Assembly: GCA_017617575.1 (NCBI GenBank)
Contig: JAFZVY010000004.1
Coordinates: 1-44,059 of the forward strand
Reading direction: 5' to 3'
From: Bacteroidaceae bacterium
GTDB taxonomy: Bacteria; Bacteroidota; Bacteroidia; Bacteroidales; Bacteroidaceae
Length of the DNA: 44,059 nt
The notes below the pieces were generated by a model. That model was not told the DNA's origin. It made no database searches and worked only from the letters and a program-made list of their open reading frames with translations. Both the position numbers and the translations under genes were made by a program. Numbering within the stretch: position 1 is the stretch's first letter; the number at the start of each line of letters is the position of its first letter. Shown here one piece after another: positions 25,940 to 33,535 of this stretch.

Positions 25940-26536
25940 ATGAAAAAGATTATACCTTTCATTGTAGCACAGATAACTATGCTCCTTGCCCTCTCATCAT
26001 GCAACGGATGCTCAGGCAACGGCTCACCAGCCGATTCACTCAACATCATCACTCTCGATTCCCTTCCTCGCATTGTGGAGCTTGAAGGCATCATCGGTGA
26101 TGGCACGAGCATGAACGAGCTTGAGATTATCTCTGCCAATGGCGACACAACTATCGTGAGCGTACCAAATGAGATGGTCAAGGGCGATGTGAAGGCAGGC
26201 GACCTTGTCAATGTCATTTACTTCGTCAACCGTGACGAGAACCTTGCATCAACTGCAATCAACATCACTGCCCTCTGCCACCTGTGGACAACCACCAAGA
26301 ACGGCACAAAGCAGAGTATTGAGCTTGATGGCAAAGGCGTGGCTATATCTTACAACACAGCCATTGAATATGACCATTGGCAACTAAAGGATGGCTTCCT
26401 CGTACTCCAAGCTTCCAAGCCACTCGGTTCAGAGAAGCCACAGCAAGCTGATACATTCGAGATTATGAGTCTCACCAGCACCCAGCTCGTTCTTATGAAG
26501 AATCACGTGGAAACAGTGTTTGAACTCGAAAACTAA
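25940..26536 (+). CDS. Lipoprotein of unknown function
   Basis: A 198-residue protein with a type II signal peptide: MKKIIPFIVAQITMLLALSS, then the lipobox cysteine at 21 (ALSSC-NG). Two small beta-rich halves follow, about 35-105 (LEGIIGDGTSMNELEIISAN) and 115-195 (LWTTTKNGTKQSIELDGKG). The second half resembles the lipocalin-like domains seen in Bacteroidales lipoproteins, though I see no sequence signature that proves it. Likely anchored in the outer or inner membrane. It has its own promoter and a strong terminator, and its stop runs into a 7-bp mirrored array. Confidence 0.75.
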   Translation: MKKIIPFIVAQITMLLALSSCNGCSGNGSPADSLNIITLDSLPRIVELEGIIGDGTSMNELEIISANGDTTIVSVPNEMVKGDVKAGDLVNVIYFVNRDENLASTAINITALCHLWTTTKNGTKQSIELDGKGVAISYNTAIEYDHWQLKDGFLVLQASKPLGSEKPQQADTFEIMSLTSTQLVLMKNHVETVFELEN

Positions 26537-26537
26537 G

Positions 26538-26638
26538 AATTAATTTTGAATTAGTAATGAGTAATTAGTAATAGCTATCCAGACTATGACGGACTCATAC
26601 GATATTACTCATTTCTAATTGGTAATTACTCACTATAA
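26538..26638. repeat. 7-bp phased mirrored array
   Basis: From two bases after the lipoprotein stop: AATTAAT, TTTGAAT, TAGTAAT, GAGTAAT and TAGTAAT occupy 26538-26572 with no gap. After a spacer of about 30 bp, ATTACTC, ATTTCTA, ATTGGTA, ATTACTC and ACTATAA run from 26604 to 26638 in the opposite orientation with the same 7-bp period. The halves can pair as a long imperfect stem in more than one register. Confidence 0.88.
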
Positions 26639-26676
26639 AAAGCCATTTGGGACAATCGTTCCGAATGGCTTTTTTG
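26637..26676 (+). terminator. Terminator of the lipoprotein gene
   Basis: AAAAAGCCATT-TGGGA pairs with TTCCG-AATGGCTTTTT (26637-26653 with 26658-26674, minor mismatches) and ends in six T. It begins at the end of the 7-bp array. Confidence 0.85.
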
Positions 26677-26715
26677 AATAATCATTAGTCAATGAATAGC
26701 GTTTGGTAACAAGCA

Positions 26716-26800
26716 AAAAATAACTTGGTATATTTATTTAGCATAAATTAATGGCAGTTCGTGCAAAAACAAAAGTCTTTTTTTGTACCAAGTTATTTTT
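26716..26800. repeat. 85-bp element bounded by 15-bp perfect inverted repeats
   Basis: Arm 26716-26730 (AAAAATAACTTGGTA) is the exact complement of 26786-26800. The 55-nt centre is AT-rich and encodes nothing visible. It might be a miniature mobile element, a small RNA or a protein-binding palindrome; no target-site duplication is evident. Confidence 0.6.
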
Positions 26801-26919
26801 AAGTCATTACTTAAACAATATTTGAGCTATGTTTAAGCTTTATGCTTGTACAAAATATCCGAGAACAATATTTCTTCATACAAATAGCAAAGATTACAAA
26901 ATGGTTTATACACGAAAAA

Positions 26920-26952
26920 AAGGAGGATGAGCCAAACGGACACATCCTCCTT
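26920..26952 (-). terminator. Terminator of dpp7
   Basis: AAGGAGGATG (26920-26929) pairs with CATCCTCCTT (26943-26952). On the minus strand it is followed by a run of T (plus-strand A run at 26915-26921). It lies about 25 bp after the dpp7 stop. Confidence 0.85.
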
Positions 26953-26976
26953 GTGATGATATATTGAATGATAATA

Positions 26977-29115
26977 TTACTCAATAGTCATTTCGTTAAT
27001 AAGATTCTTTCCCTTAAAGTAATCCTCGATTACTGAGAGAATCCAACGAACATCTACGCCAATGCAACGCTGAAGGTTACGGTCAAACTTGATGTCGCCT
27101 GACATTGCTTCCCAGTTGCCATCGAATGCAAGACCTACAAGACGACCCTTACCATCGTACATACCTGAGCCTGAGTTACCACCAGTGATGTCATTTGTAG
27201 TGAGGTAACAGAGTGGAAGCTTGCCCGTGATAGGGTCAATGTACTTGGCAGAGAACTTACCTTTCTTCATCCACTTATAAACAGGGTCGATAAGCTCGTA
27301 GTCATAGTTCTCAGGCTCGTTGTCATGCTTGTTGAGGAATGACTGAGGAGTAGTGACAAGATTGCGTGCCTCCTCCTTGAGACCTGTTGTACCTGCGGCG
27401 AAGTTGATAGGCTCAAATACGCCGTAGCTCATACGAAGGGTGAAGTTTGCATCTGGATAGTAATCCTTTGAATGGTTCATCTCACGGAGAGCATCGCCAA
27501 GAAGACGCTCGTACTCATAAGAGCTACCATCAATATGGAGGTCGCCAAGAAGCTGCACAATTGACATGGTAAAGTCAACCATTGGGTCCTTTGCCACCTC
27601 AGAGAACTGTGAATAGCCTGTCAATGACTCTGGACGTGAGAACACAGACTTTTCATAGAGAGCATCAACGTAGGCATTAACATTGCCGTTATATGCAGAG
27701 TCAATCATGTGTACAATATCCTTTGGCTTGAAACGCTCCTCTGGCACCTTGTCAAGATAGTTCTTGAGGAGAGCTGCAAACACCTTCTTGTCAGTATCTA
27801 CATCAAGGTCCTTGTAAACCTGTGCGGCACGCTCGCCAAATGGTTTGTCACCAGCATACGTACCGAACATATTACGATAAAGGATGAAGTTGAGGATGTC
27901 AGAACCACTGATGAATGACTCCATGAAGAGATTGCGAGTGTACATCACGTTATAGTTACGCTCATAGATAACCTTGAGTGAATCGAGGATACCAACGTAC
28001 TGGCGACGTGCAACGGTGTCTTCCATTACCCACTTCTGGATTTGAGCCTCAAGAGCACGCTTCTCGTCAAGCACCTTGAGATTGTCGAGTGCAGTGTTCT
28101 GACCGAGTGAGAACTTCCAATAGTTTGAACTGCTTGCCTGCTTTGAAGCATACATGATGCGAAGGGCATCGCTTGAACGCATAGCAGCATTGATGATGTC
28201 GAGCTTCACGCCACGCACCTGATAACGCACGTCATTAGTGCAGCGCATAGTGTTCCATATACCGTAGCTACTGAGATAACGGTCAGTAGAACCTGGGTAG
28301 CCCATTGTCATTACGTAGTCACCTTCCTTGAATCCCTGAGTTGACACCTTAGCGTAAGTAAGAGGCTTGAAAGGAACGTTATCCTTTGAGTACTGAGCAG
28401 GACGGTTGTCCTTGCCAGCATAGATACGGAATACGGAGAAGTCACATGTCTGACGTGGCCACATCCAGTTGTCTGTATCACCACCGTACTTACCAAGGCA
28501 CTGTGGAGGCGCGCATACGAGGCGAACGTCATCGTAACGCTGATATACACTGAGGAAGTACTTAGAGCCCTTGTAGAATGGCTGTACGGAGCCTAAAAGA
28601 CCTTCATTGTTGCAGTTTACTATCTCCTCGATAGACGTGGCAAGTGAATCAATCTTACGGTCGCGTGCATCACCAGTAACGCCAGCAGGAATCCGACCAA
28701 GAATCTTGTCAGTAACATCTATTGTCTTGATGTGGAAAAGAACATAGAGACCCTCATTTGGCAATTCCTCTTTGTAGCTCTTAGCAATGAAACCATTCTT
28801 GAGGTAGTCATGCTTAACAGATGAATTAGCTTGGATAGAACCGAATCCACAGTGATGGTTGGTAAACACTAAGCCGTTAGGTGAAACGACTGCACCGGAG
28901 CAGAAGCCGCCAAACTGAACAACGACGTTACTAAGTGATGGAGCATCCGCAGAGTATAGTTGCTCGGCAGTAAGTTCAAGTCCGAGACTGTGAAGCACAG
29001 AATCAGTACTCTCTGAGATATTGCCAACAACCCACATTCCTTCGTCTGCCTTAGCTGGGGTCGTAAGGAATAATGAACAAGTTGCTATTATTAAACTTGC
29101 AAAGTTCTTTTTCAT
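26977..29115 (-). CDS. dpp7: S46 dipeptidyl peptidase, Dpp7 type
   Basis: Exported serine dipeptidyl peptidase of family S46. The open frame starts at 29178, but ATG 29115 begins a clean signal peptide (MKKNFASLIIATCSLFLTTPAKA), giving 712 residues, the same length I recall for P. gingivalis Dpp7. Catalytic His is in VFTNHHCGFG (87-88) and catalytic Ser is residue 648 (GGNSGSGM). The S1 position falls in LAFDGNWEAMSGDI: it is Gly666, where Dpp11 enzymes have Arg that selects acidic P1 residues. This points to Dpp7 specificity for hydrophobic P1. It is probably periplasmic and supplies dipeptides as nutrients, complementing the prolyl peptidase at 6274-8448. It has its own terminator. Confidence 0.93.
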   Translation of the reverse strand: MKKNFASLIIATCSLFLTTPAKADEGMWVVGNISESTDSVLHSLGLELTAEQLYSADAPSLSNVVVQFGGFCSGAVVSPNGLVFTNHHCGFGSIQANSSVKHDYLKNGFIAKSYKEELPNEGLYVLFHIKTIDVTDKILGRIPAGVTGDARDRKIDSLATSIEEIVNCNNEGLLGSVQPFYKGSKYFLSVYQRYDDVRLVCAPPQCLGKYGGDTDNWMWPRQTCDFSVFRIYAGKDNRPAQYSKDNVPFKPLTYAKVSTQGFKEGDYVMTMGYPGSTDRYLSSYGIWNTMRCTNDVRYQVRGVKLDIINAAMRSSDALRIMYASKQASSSNYWKFSLGQNTALDNLKVLDEKRALEAQIQKWVMEDTVARRQYVGILDSLKVIYERNYNVMYTRNLFMESFISGSDILNFILYRNMFGTYAGDKPFGERAAQVYKDLDVDTDKKVFAALLKNYLDKVPEERFKPKDIVHMIDSAYNGNVNAYVDALYEKSVFSRPESLTGYSQFSEVAKDPMVDFTMSIVQLLGDLHIDGSSYEYERLLGDALREMNHSKDYYPDANFTLRMSYGVFEPINFAAGTTGLKEEARNLVTTPQSFLNKHDNEPENYDYELIDPVYKWMKKGKFSAKYIDPITGKLPLCYLTTNDITGGNSGSGMYDGKGRLVGLAFDGNWEAMSGDIKFDRNLQRCIGVDVRWILSVIEDYFKGKNLINEMTIE

Positions 29116-29160
29116 ATTGGTTATTAAGTTTTTGAGTTTGTATTTTTTGAGTATAGATGT

Positions 29161-29196
29161 TCTAGTGTCTCTAGTCATTCTAGAGTTTCTAGAATC
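29161..29196. repeat. 9-bp phased TCTAG array
   Basis: Four adjoining nonamers: TCTAGTGTC, TCTAGTCAT, TCTAGAGTT and TCTAGAATC, starting at 29161, 29170, 29179 and 29188. It sits between the flippase stop and the dpp7 start. Next to it (29126-29137) are two octamers of the AAGTTTTTG type. Confidence 0.85.
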
Positions 29197-29218
29197 TTTA
29201 TGAGCAATGTAACTAAGC

Positions 29219-29256
29219 TTCCTCCCTCGATAGAGCTGGGATTAGGCTCTTACTTA
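29219..29256. repeat. Diverged GC-hairpin element at the flippase stop codon
   Basis: CCTCCCTCGATAGAGCTGGG followed by ATTAGGCTCTTACTT resembles the 39205 element (CCTCCCTATAGGGAGGGCTG followed by GGGTGGGTCTTTACTT) with several changes. The complement of the flippase stop (TTA, 29250-29252) lies inside it. Confidence 0.55.
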
Positions 29257-30713
29257 AAGTATTTCCCTATTACAGGTAAGCTTGCAAGTGGCAGGTCATG
29301 ATAGATGACATGAGCCACAAATAAGAGGATTACGACTGTGTTGATGGCAAGTCGCAAAGGAACTGAAGCCACATAGTCTGGCAATACATGCATGATGGCA
29401 AAGAACACAACCGTTATCAGTATATATGTACCGATACATTTCAAGTCATAATCTATAGGATTCTTAAACCTACCCACGATATAACAGAGTGTCATAGCCG
29501 TTGCATAAGCCGAGAATCCAGCCCATGCACACGCCATATAGCCGTATTTAGGTATGAATACGATATTCACAGAAGCAAGCACCAAACAACCAGCCAGAGA
29601 GAAAATCGTACCCCAGTATGTTTTGTCTATGAGTTTATACCAGAAAGAAAGGTTGAAGTATATTCCCATCATTATTTCAGCAGCCATGACGATAGGCACT
29701 ACCCTAAGTCCCTCATGATAATCCTCAGCAATGACGAATTTCAAAATGTCCATATAGCCAATTACACATAGGAAAGCAAACAAAGTAAAGATTATGAAGT
29801 ATTTCATTGCCACTCCGTAGTATTCCTTACTATCAGCATCCTTACTTTTAGCAAAAACTATTGGCTCATAGGCAAATCTAAAAGCCTGAGTTATCATAGC
29901 CATAATCATGGCAATCTTAACGCAAGCACCATATATTCCGAGTTGGGAGTTTGCTGTTTCAACTGAATTCTCTCCAGTAAGGGTATAAGCCCATGGAAAT
30001 ATAATCTTATCTAATGCCTGGTTAAGAATGGCTGTTACACTAAGTATGAAAATAGGCCAAGAATAGTGGAACATACGGAAGAGAAGCTTGATGTCAACCT
30101 TCCACTTAATAGAGAAAATCTCTGGAATAAAGAAGAGTGTCAGTATGGCAGCACAAGCCAAGTTGATTGCAAAGACGTAATAAACTTCTGTCTTTTCAAG
30201 TAATATGAAGTAAATCACATTAAGTGAAACGTTCATTGCTACGAACAAGAGCTTGATAAAAGCAAACTTGAGAGGACGCTTTTTGAAACGAAGATAGCAG
30301 AACGGTATCGCTTGAATTGAGTCTATGGCAACACATGTGCCCATGATAAGCAAATATTCGTGATGGTCTGGATATTTAGTGTAAACACCTATTGGGTCAA
30401 TAAATATAAATACGAGTGCAAGGAATAATATTGATAAAGTACTTACCATTGCAATCGTTGTAGAGAAAACGGTATCTGGAGATTCCTTTTTATCATTTGC
30501 ATAGCGGAAGAACGTTGTTTCCATTCCAAAGGTAAGCAATGGAAGAATCAACGCTGTGTATGAATATATGTTTGTAATAACGCCATATCCACCATTTTCA
30601 GCTGGGAAAACGTTAGTATATAGTGGTACAAGCAGGTAGTTAAGAAACCTACCTACAATGGAAGACATACCGTAGATGGCGGTGTCCTTTACAAGAGACT
30701 TTAAATTTGCCAT
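29250..30713 (-). CDS. Polysaccharide flippase (Wzx/MATE-like)
   Basis: A 487-residue inner-membrane protein with about 13-14 helices. The opening LVKDTAIYGMSSIVGRFLNY and the following LLVPLYTNVFPAENGGYG are typical of polysaccharide or O-antigen lipid flippases (MviN/MATE superfamily). It would move lipid-linked sugar units across the inner membrane for capsule, LPS or S-layer glycans. No glycosyltransferases or polymerase adjoin it, so it is an orphan and its substrate is unknown. It ends in ...KYFK with an AAGTAA stop context that lies in a GC-hairpin element. Around 180 bp upstream is a 7-bp array and the speA terminator. Confidence 0.88.
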   Translation of the reverse strand: MANLKSLVKDTAIYGMSSIVGRFLNYLLVPLYTNVFPAENGGYGVITNIYSYTALILPLLTFGMETTFFRYANDKKESPDTVFSTTIAMVSTLSILFLALVFIFIDPIGVYTKYPDHHEYLLIMGTCVAIDSIQAIPFCYLRFKKRPLKFAFIKLLFVAMNVSLNVIYFILLEKTEVYYVFAINLACAAILTLFFIPEIFSIKWKVDIKLLFRMFHYSWPIFILSVTAILNQALDKIIFPWAYTLTGENSVETANSQLGIYGACVKIAMIMAMITQAFRFAYEPIVFAKSKDADSKEYYGVAMKYFIIFTLFAFLCVIGYMDILKFVIAEDYHEGLRVVPIVMAAEIMMGIYFNLSFWYKLIDKTYWGTIFSLAGCLVLASVNIVFIPKYGYMACAWAGFSAYATAMTLCYIVGRFKNPIDYDLKCIGTYILITVVFFAIMHVLPDYVASVPLRLAINTVVILLFVAHVIYHDLPLASLPVIGKYFK

Positions 30714-30767
30714 AAATATATCGCCCTAAAAGTCCTCTACAAAGGGAGATGACTATAGTAAAGAGCT

Positions 30768-30802
30768 AATTATGAATTGTGAATTATTAAGTATAAATTT
30801 CC
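30768..30802. repeat. 7-bp phased AATTATG array
   Basis: Heptamers AATTATG, AATTGTG, AATTATT, AAGTATA and AATTTCC follow without gaps from 30768 to 30802. No inverted half is evident. It lies in the leader region of the flippase gene. Confidence 0.75.
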
Positions 30803-30838
30803 TCCACTCTCTATAAAGAGAACATGGGTTGGTCTCTA
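30801..30838. repeat. Possible diverged GC-hairpin element after speA
   Basis: CCTCCACTCTCTATAAAGAG followed by AACATGGGTTGGTCTC keeps the order CTCC-TATA-GAG-TGGGTTGGTCTC of the 39205 element but with many changes. Weak call. Confidence 0.4.
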
Positions 30839-30841
30839 ATT

Positions 30842-30874
30842 AAAATAACGGATTAGCATTACCAATCCGTTATT
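30842..30874 (-). terminator. speA: Terminator of speA
   Basis: AAATAACGGATT (30842-30853) pairs with AATCCGTTATTT (30863-30874) around a 9-nt loop. On the minus strand the stem runs into TTTTAATT. It lies about 22 bp after the speA stop. Confidence 0.8.
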
Positions 30875-30896
30875 TGTCATATAGCGTTTTGTCTTA

Positions 30897-32792
30897 TTAC
30901 TCAAGATATGTGTATCCGTAGAGTCCACTACGGTAAGTATCAAGGAATTCCTTACCCTCATCAAGGGTAATCTTACCTTCCTTAATAGCCTGCTTTGTCC
31001 ATATCTCAAGACTACGAACCATCTTCTTTGGCTCATACTGTACGAATGAGAGTACGTCAGCCACCGTCTCACCATCAATGATGTTGTTTATGTGATAGCC
31101 ATCCTTGTCTGTAGTGATATGAACGGCATTAGTGTCACCGAAGAGGTTGTGCATGTCACCAAGAATCTCCTGATAAGCTCCAACGAGGAACACACCAATG
31201 TAGTAGCTACCCTTCTTCTTGTCCAATGAATGAACAGGAATGAAATGACTTACTCCACTTTCTATTGAGAAGTTTGCAATCTTACCGTCAGAGTCGCAAG
31301 TGATATCCTGAAGCGTAGCATTGCGGTCAGGACGTTCGTCAAGACGCTGGATAGGCATGATTGGGAATATTTGGTCAATAGCCCATGAGTCTGGAAGAGA
31401 ATGGAAGAGTGAGAAGTTACAGAAATACTTGTCGGCAAGAAGCTTGTCAAGTGAGTGGAACTCCTCTGGGATATGCTTCAAAGAGTGAGCAAGACTGTTT
31501 ATCTCGCGCGCAACAGCCCAGTACATACGCTCAATCTCTGCACGTGTGCGAAGGTCAAGCATACCGTGGGCAAAGAGGTCGAGTGCCTCCTCACGAATCT
31601 GCTGTGCATCGTGCCAGTTCTCAAGCATATTGCGCACGTTAAGGTTGCACCATATATCGTATAAGTCCTTTGCAAGCTCGTGGTCATTCTCGCTTACCTC
31701 AAACTCCTCTGGCATGGCTGGCACGACGGCTGTCTCCAGCACCTCCATGATGAGGACAGAGTGATGGGCAGCAAGCGAACGTCCGCCTTCCGTGATAATG
31801 TTTGGTTGAGGCACATTGTTGTTGTTTGCAGCCTCAACGAATGTATATACACAGTTGTTCACATACTCCTGAATAGAGTAGTTTACAGAACTCTCTGAGT
31901 TGCTTGAACGACTACCATCATAGTCAACGCCAAGACCACCACCACAGTCAACGAACTCTACGTTATAGCCAAGTTTGTGCAACTGGATGTAGAACATACT
32001 TGCCTCGCGGAGTGCGTTCTGGATACGGCGAATCTTGGTAATCTGAGAACCAATGTGGAAGTGGATAAGCTTGAGGCAATCCTTCATGCCGTTCTCATCA
32101 ATGTAACTGAGGGCTGTGAGAAGCTCACCTGATGTGAGGCCGAACTTGCTGGCATCACCACCACTCTCTTCCCACTTACCGCTACCACTTGCTGCCAACT
32201 TGATACGAATACCCATGTTAGGACGTACGTTAAGACGCTTGGCAACACGTGTGATAATCTCAAGCTCATTGAATTTCTCTACGACAATATAGATTCTCTT
32301 ACCCATCTTCTGGGCAAGAAGTGCAAGCTCAATGTAGCTCTCATCCTTGTAACCATTACAGATGATGAGAGAATCGCTGTTCATATTGACGGCAAGCACA
32401 GCATGAAGCTCTGGCTTAGAACCAGCCTCAAGACCGAGGTTGAACTTCTTTCCATGCTTGATAACCTCCTCTACGACAGGATTAATCTGATTTACCTTGA
32501 TAGGATATATAATGAAGTTCTCTGCAGTATATCCATATTCCTTACTTGCCTTGTCAAAGCAGATAGCCGTTTTCTCGATACGGTTGTCTATGATGTCTGG
32601 GAAACGGACAAGTACAGGTGCAGAAACATCCCTGAGGGCAAGGTCGTCCATCACTTCCTTGAGGTCAACCTCAACTCCATCCTTGCGAGGTGTGACTGCT
32701 ACATTGCCCTTCTCATTAATACGAAAATAGTTAACGCCCCAACCATTTATACCATAAAGCTCGTTGGAGTCCTCAATACGCCATTTCCTCAT
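30897..32792 (-). CDS. speA: Biosynthetic arginine decarboxylase
   Basis: PLP-dependent enzyme converting arginine to agmatine, the first step to putrescine and spermidine-type polyamines. The fold-III PLP lysine is Lys99 in FIIYPIKVNQ. The substrate-side segments LGLEAGSKPELHAVLA and VDCGGGLGVDYDGSRSSN are typical. At 631 residues it has normal length for this large decarboxylase group. ATG 32792 (MRKWRIEDSNELYGINGWGV) is well supported. It follows aroK after 116 bp that contain an 8-bp AAACTyA array in the leader, and it has its own terminator. Confidence 0.96.
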   Translation of the reverse strand: MRKWRIEDSNELYGINGWGVNYFRINEKGNVAVTPRKDGVEVDLKEVMDDLALRDVSAPVLVRFPDIIDNRIEKTAICFDKASKEYGYTAENFIIYPIKVNQINPVVEEVIKHGKKFNLGLEAGSKPELHAVLAVNMNSDSLIICNGYKDESYIELALLAQKMGKRIYIVVEKFNELEIITRVAKRLNVRPNMGIRIKLAASGSGKWEESGGDASKFGLTSGELLTALSYIDENGMKDCLKLIHFHIGSQITKIRRIQNALREASMFYIQLHKLGYNVEFVDCGGGLGVDYDGSRSSNSESSVNYSIQEYVNNCVYTFVEAANNNNVPQPNIITEGGRSLAAHHSVLIMEVLETAVVPAMPEEFEVSENDHELAKDLYDIWCNLNVRNMLENWHDAQQIREEALDLFAHGMLDLRTRAEIERMYWAVAREINSLAHSLKHIPEEFHSLDKLLADKYFCNFSLFHSLPDSWAIDQIFPIMPIQRLDERPDRNATLQDITCDSDGKIANFSIESGVSHFIPVHSLDKKKGSYYIGVFLVGAYQEILGDMHNLFGDTNAVHITTDKDGYHINNIIDGETVADVLSFVQYEPKKMVRSLEIWTKQAIKEGKITLDEGKEFLDTYRSGLYGYTYLE

Positions 32793-32810
32793 TTAGCCTA
32801 TTTATTCTTT

Positions 32811-32846
32811 TTTGAGTTTCTAAGTTTTTGAGTTCTTAAGTTTTTA
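32811..32846 (-). repeat. 8-bp phased AAACTyAA array in the speA leader
   Basis: Read on the minus strand, AACTT/AACTC cores repeat every 8 bp: their plus-strand G positions are 32816, 32824, 32832 and 32840. The array ends about 20 bp before the speA ATG. Upstream on the minus strand it is preceded by AACAT, as at 36706 and 42150. Confidence 0.75.
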
Positions 32847-32908
32847 TGTTATTGCGGAGATTTCTTCCGTGAAAATTCACAACCACATACCTCCACAAAA
32901 TTAAAAAC

Positions 32909-33436
32909 TTAAAATTCAACTAAGTTCATTATCTGATGAACATAGTTCTGTATTTCTTCTTTTGTATGAATAACCTCAATGTCAAGGCAATGCTTTGCCT
33001 TCTCATAGAACGGAGAGCGATGCTCCAGACTTTCCTCTATGTACTGGATAAGCTCGTCTGGCGACTTGCCCTGTATAAGTGGACGCTGACTCTTACCCAT
33101 AAGGAGATGCTCCTTTAGGACGTATGGTTTGGCTCTTAGATAGACAACCTCTCCATGAGCATTCATAAAGTCAATGTTGTCAAAGAAACAAGGAGTACCT
33201 CCACCGCAAGAGATGACTACGTTCTCAAACTCCCCTACCTCATTAAGCATCTTGCGTTCAATGTCACGGAAGGCAGATTCTCCCTGTTCAGCAAATATGT
33301 CTGGTATCTTCTTGTGAAACCTGTCTTCTATGTACCAGTCGAGGTCAAAGAAGTCTATACCCATCTCATGTGCCAAAGCCTTACCAATAGTGGTCTTGCC
33401 TGCACCCATGTACCCTATGAGAAAAATCCTTTTCAA
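32909..33436 (-). CDS. aroK: Shikimate kinase (TTG start)
   Basis: Phosphorylates shikimate at the 3-hydroxyl in chorismate synthesis. Walker A is GYMGAGKTT (residues 8-16), the shikimate-binding acid lies in FFDLDWYIE, the glycine-rich CGGGTPCF sits near residue 78, and the lid is SQRPLIQ. At 175 residues it is normal. The start codon is TTG at 33436: the codons upstream (AAA TGT TGT TTC CAT) contain no ATG, and MKRIFLIGYMGAGK is the expected N-terminus. The leader just upstream is the 7-bp array between topA and aroK, which may influence this weak start. Probably cotranscribed with topA. Confidence 0.95.
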   Translation of the reverse strand: MKRIFLIGYMGAGKTTIGKALAHEMGIDFFDLDWYIEDRFHKKIPDIFAEQGESAFRDIERKMLNEVGEFENVVISCGGGTPCFFDNIDFMNAHGEVVYLRAKPYVLKEHLLMGKSQRPLIQGKSPDELIQYIEESLEHRSPFYEKAKHCLDIEVIHTKEEIQNYVHQIMNLVEF

Positions 33437-33446
33437 TTTACAACAG

Positions 33447-33533
33447 AAATGTAAAATCTCAAATCTCCAATTTATGCGTCCCGAACGCTTGTCCCGAAGG
33501 CATAAACCAAAGATTTGAAATTATAGATAATTA
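33447..33533. repeat. 7-bp mirrored array filling the topA-aroK gap
   Basis: AAATGTA, AAATCTC, AAATCTC and CAATTTA run without gaps from 33447 to 33474. After a centre with GCGT-CCCGA-ACGC and a TATGC/GCATA pair, ATTTGAA, ATTATAG and ATAATTA follow at 33513, 33520 and 33527 in inverted sense. It fills the roughly 100 bp between the topA stop and the aroK TTG. Confidence 0.75.
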
Positions 33534-33535
33534 CA

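Larger units (their letters stand above)
26537..26976. other. 440-bp spacer between convergent genes
   Basis: Holds the 7-bp array, a plus-strand terminator, a 15-bp inverted repeat element (26716-26800), a 7-bp inverted pair CTTAAAC/GTTTAAG (near 26810-26835), and the minus-strand terminator of dpp7. No gene found. Confidence 0.75.

Noticed and set aside
26716-26800. An insertion sequence.
   Set aside because: No transposase frame, no direct repeats flanking the arms and only 85 bp in total. I kept it as an unexplained inverted repeat.
32896-32903. TAATTTTG on the minus strand as speA promoter.
   Set aside because: It fits the -7 consensus but has no -33 element and would lie six bases from the aroK stop in AT-rich DNA, where chance matches are common.
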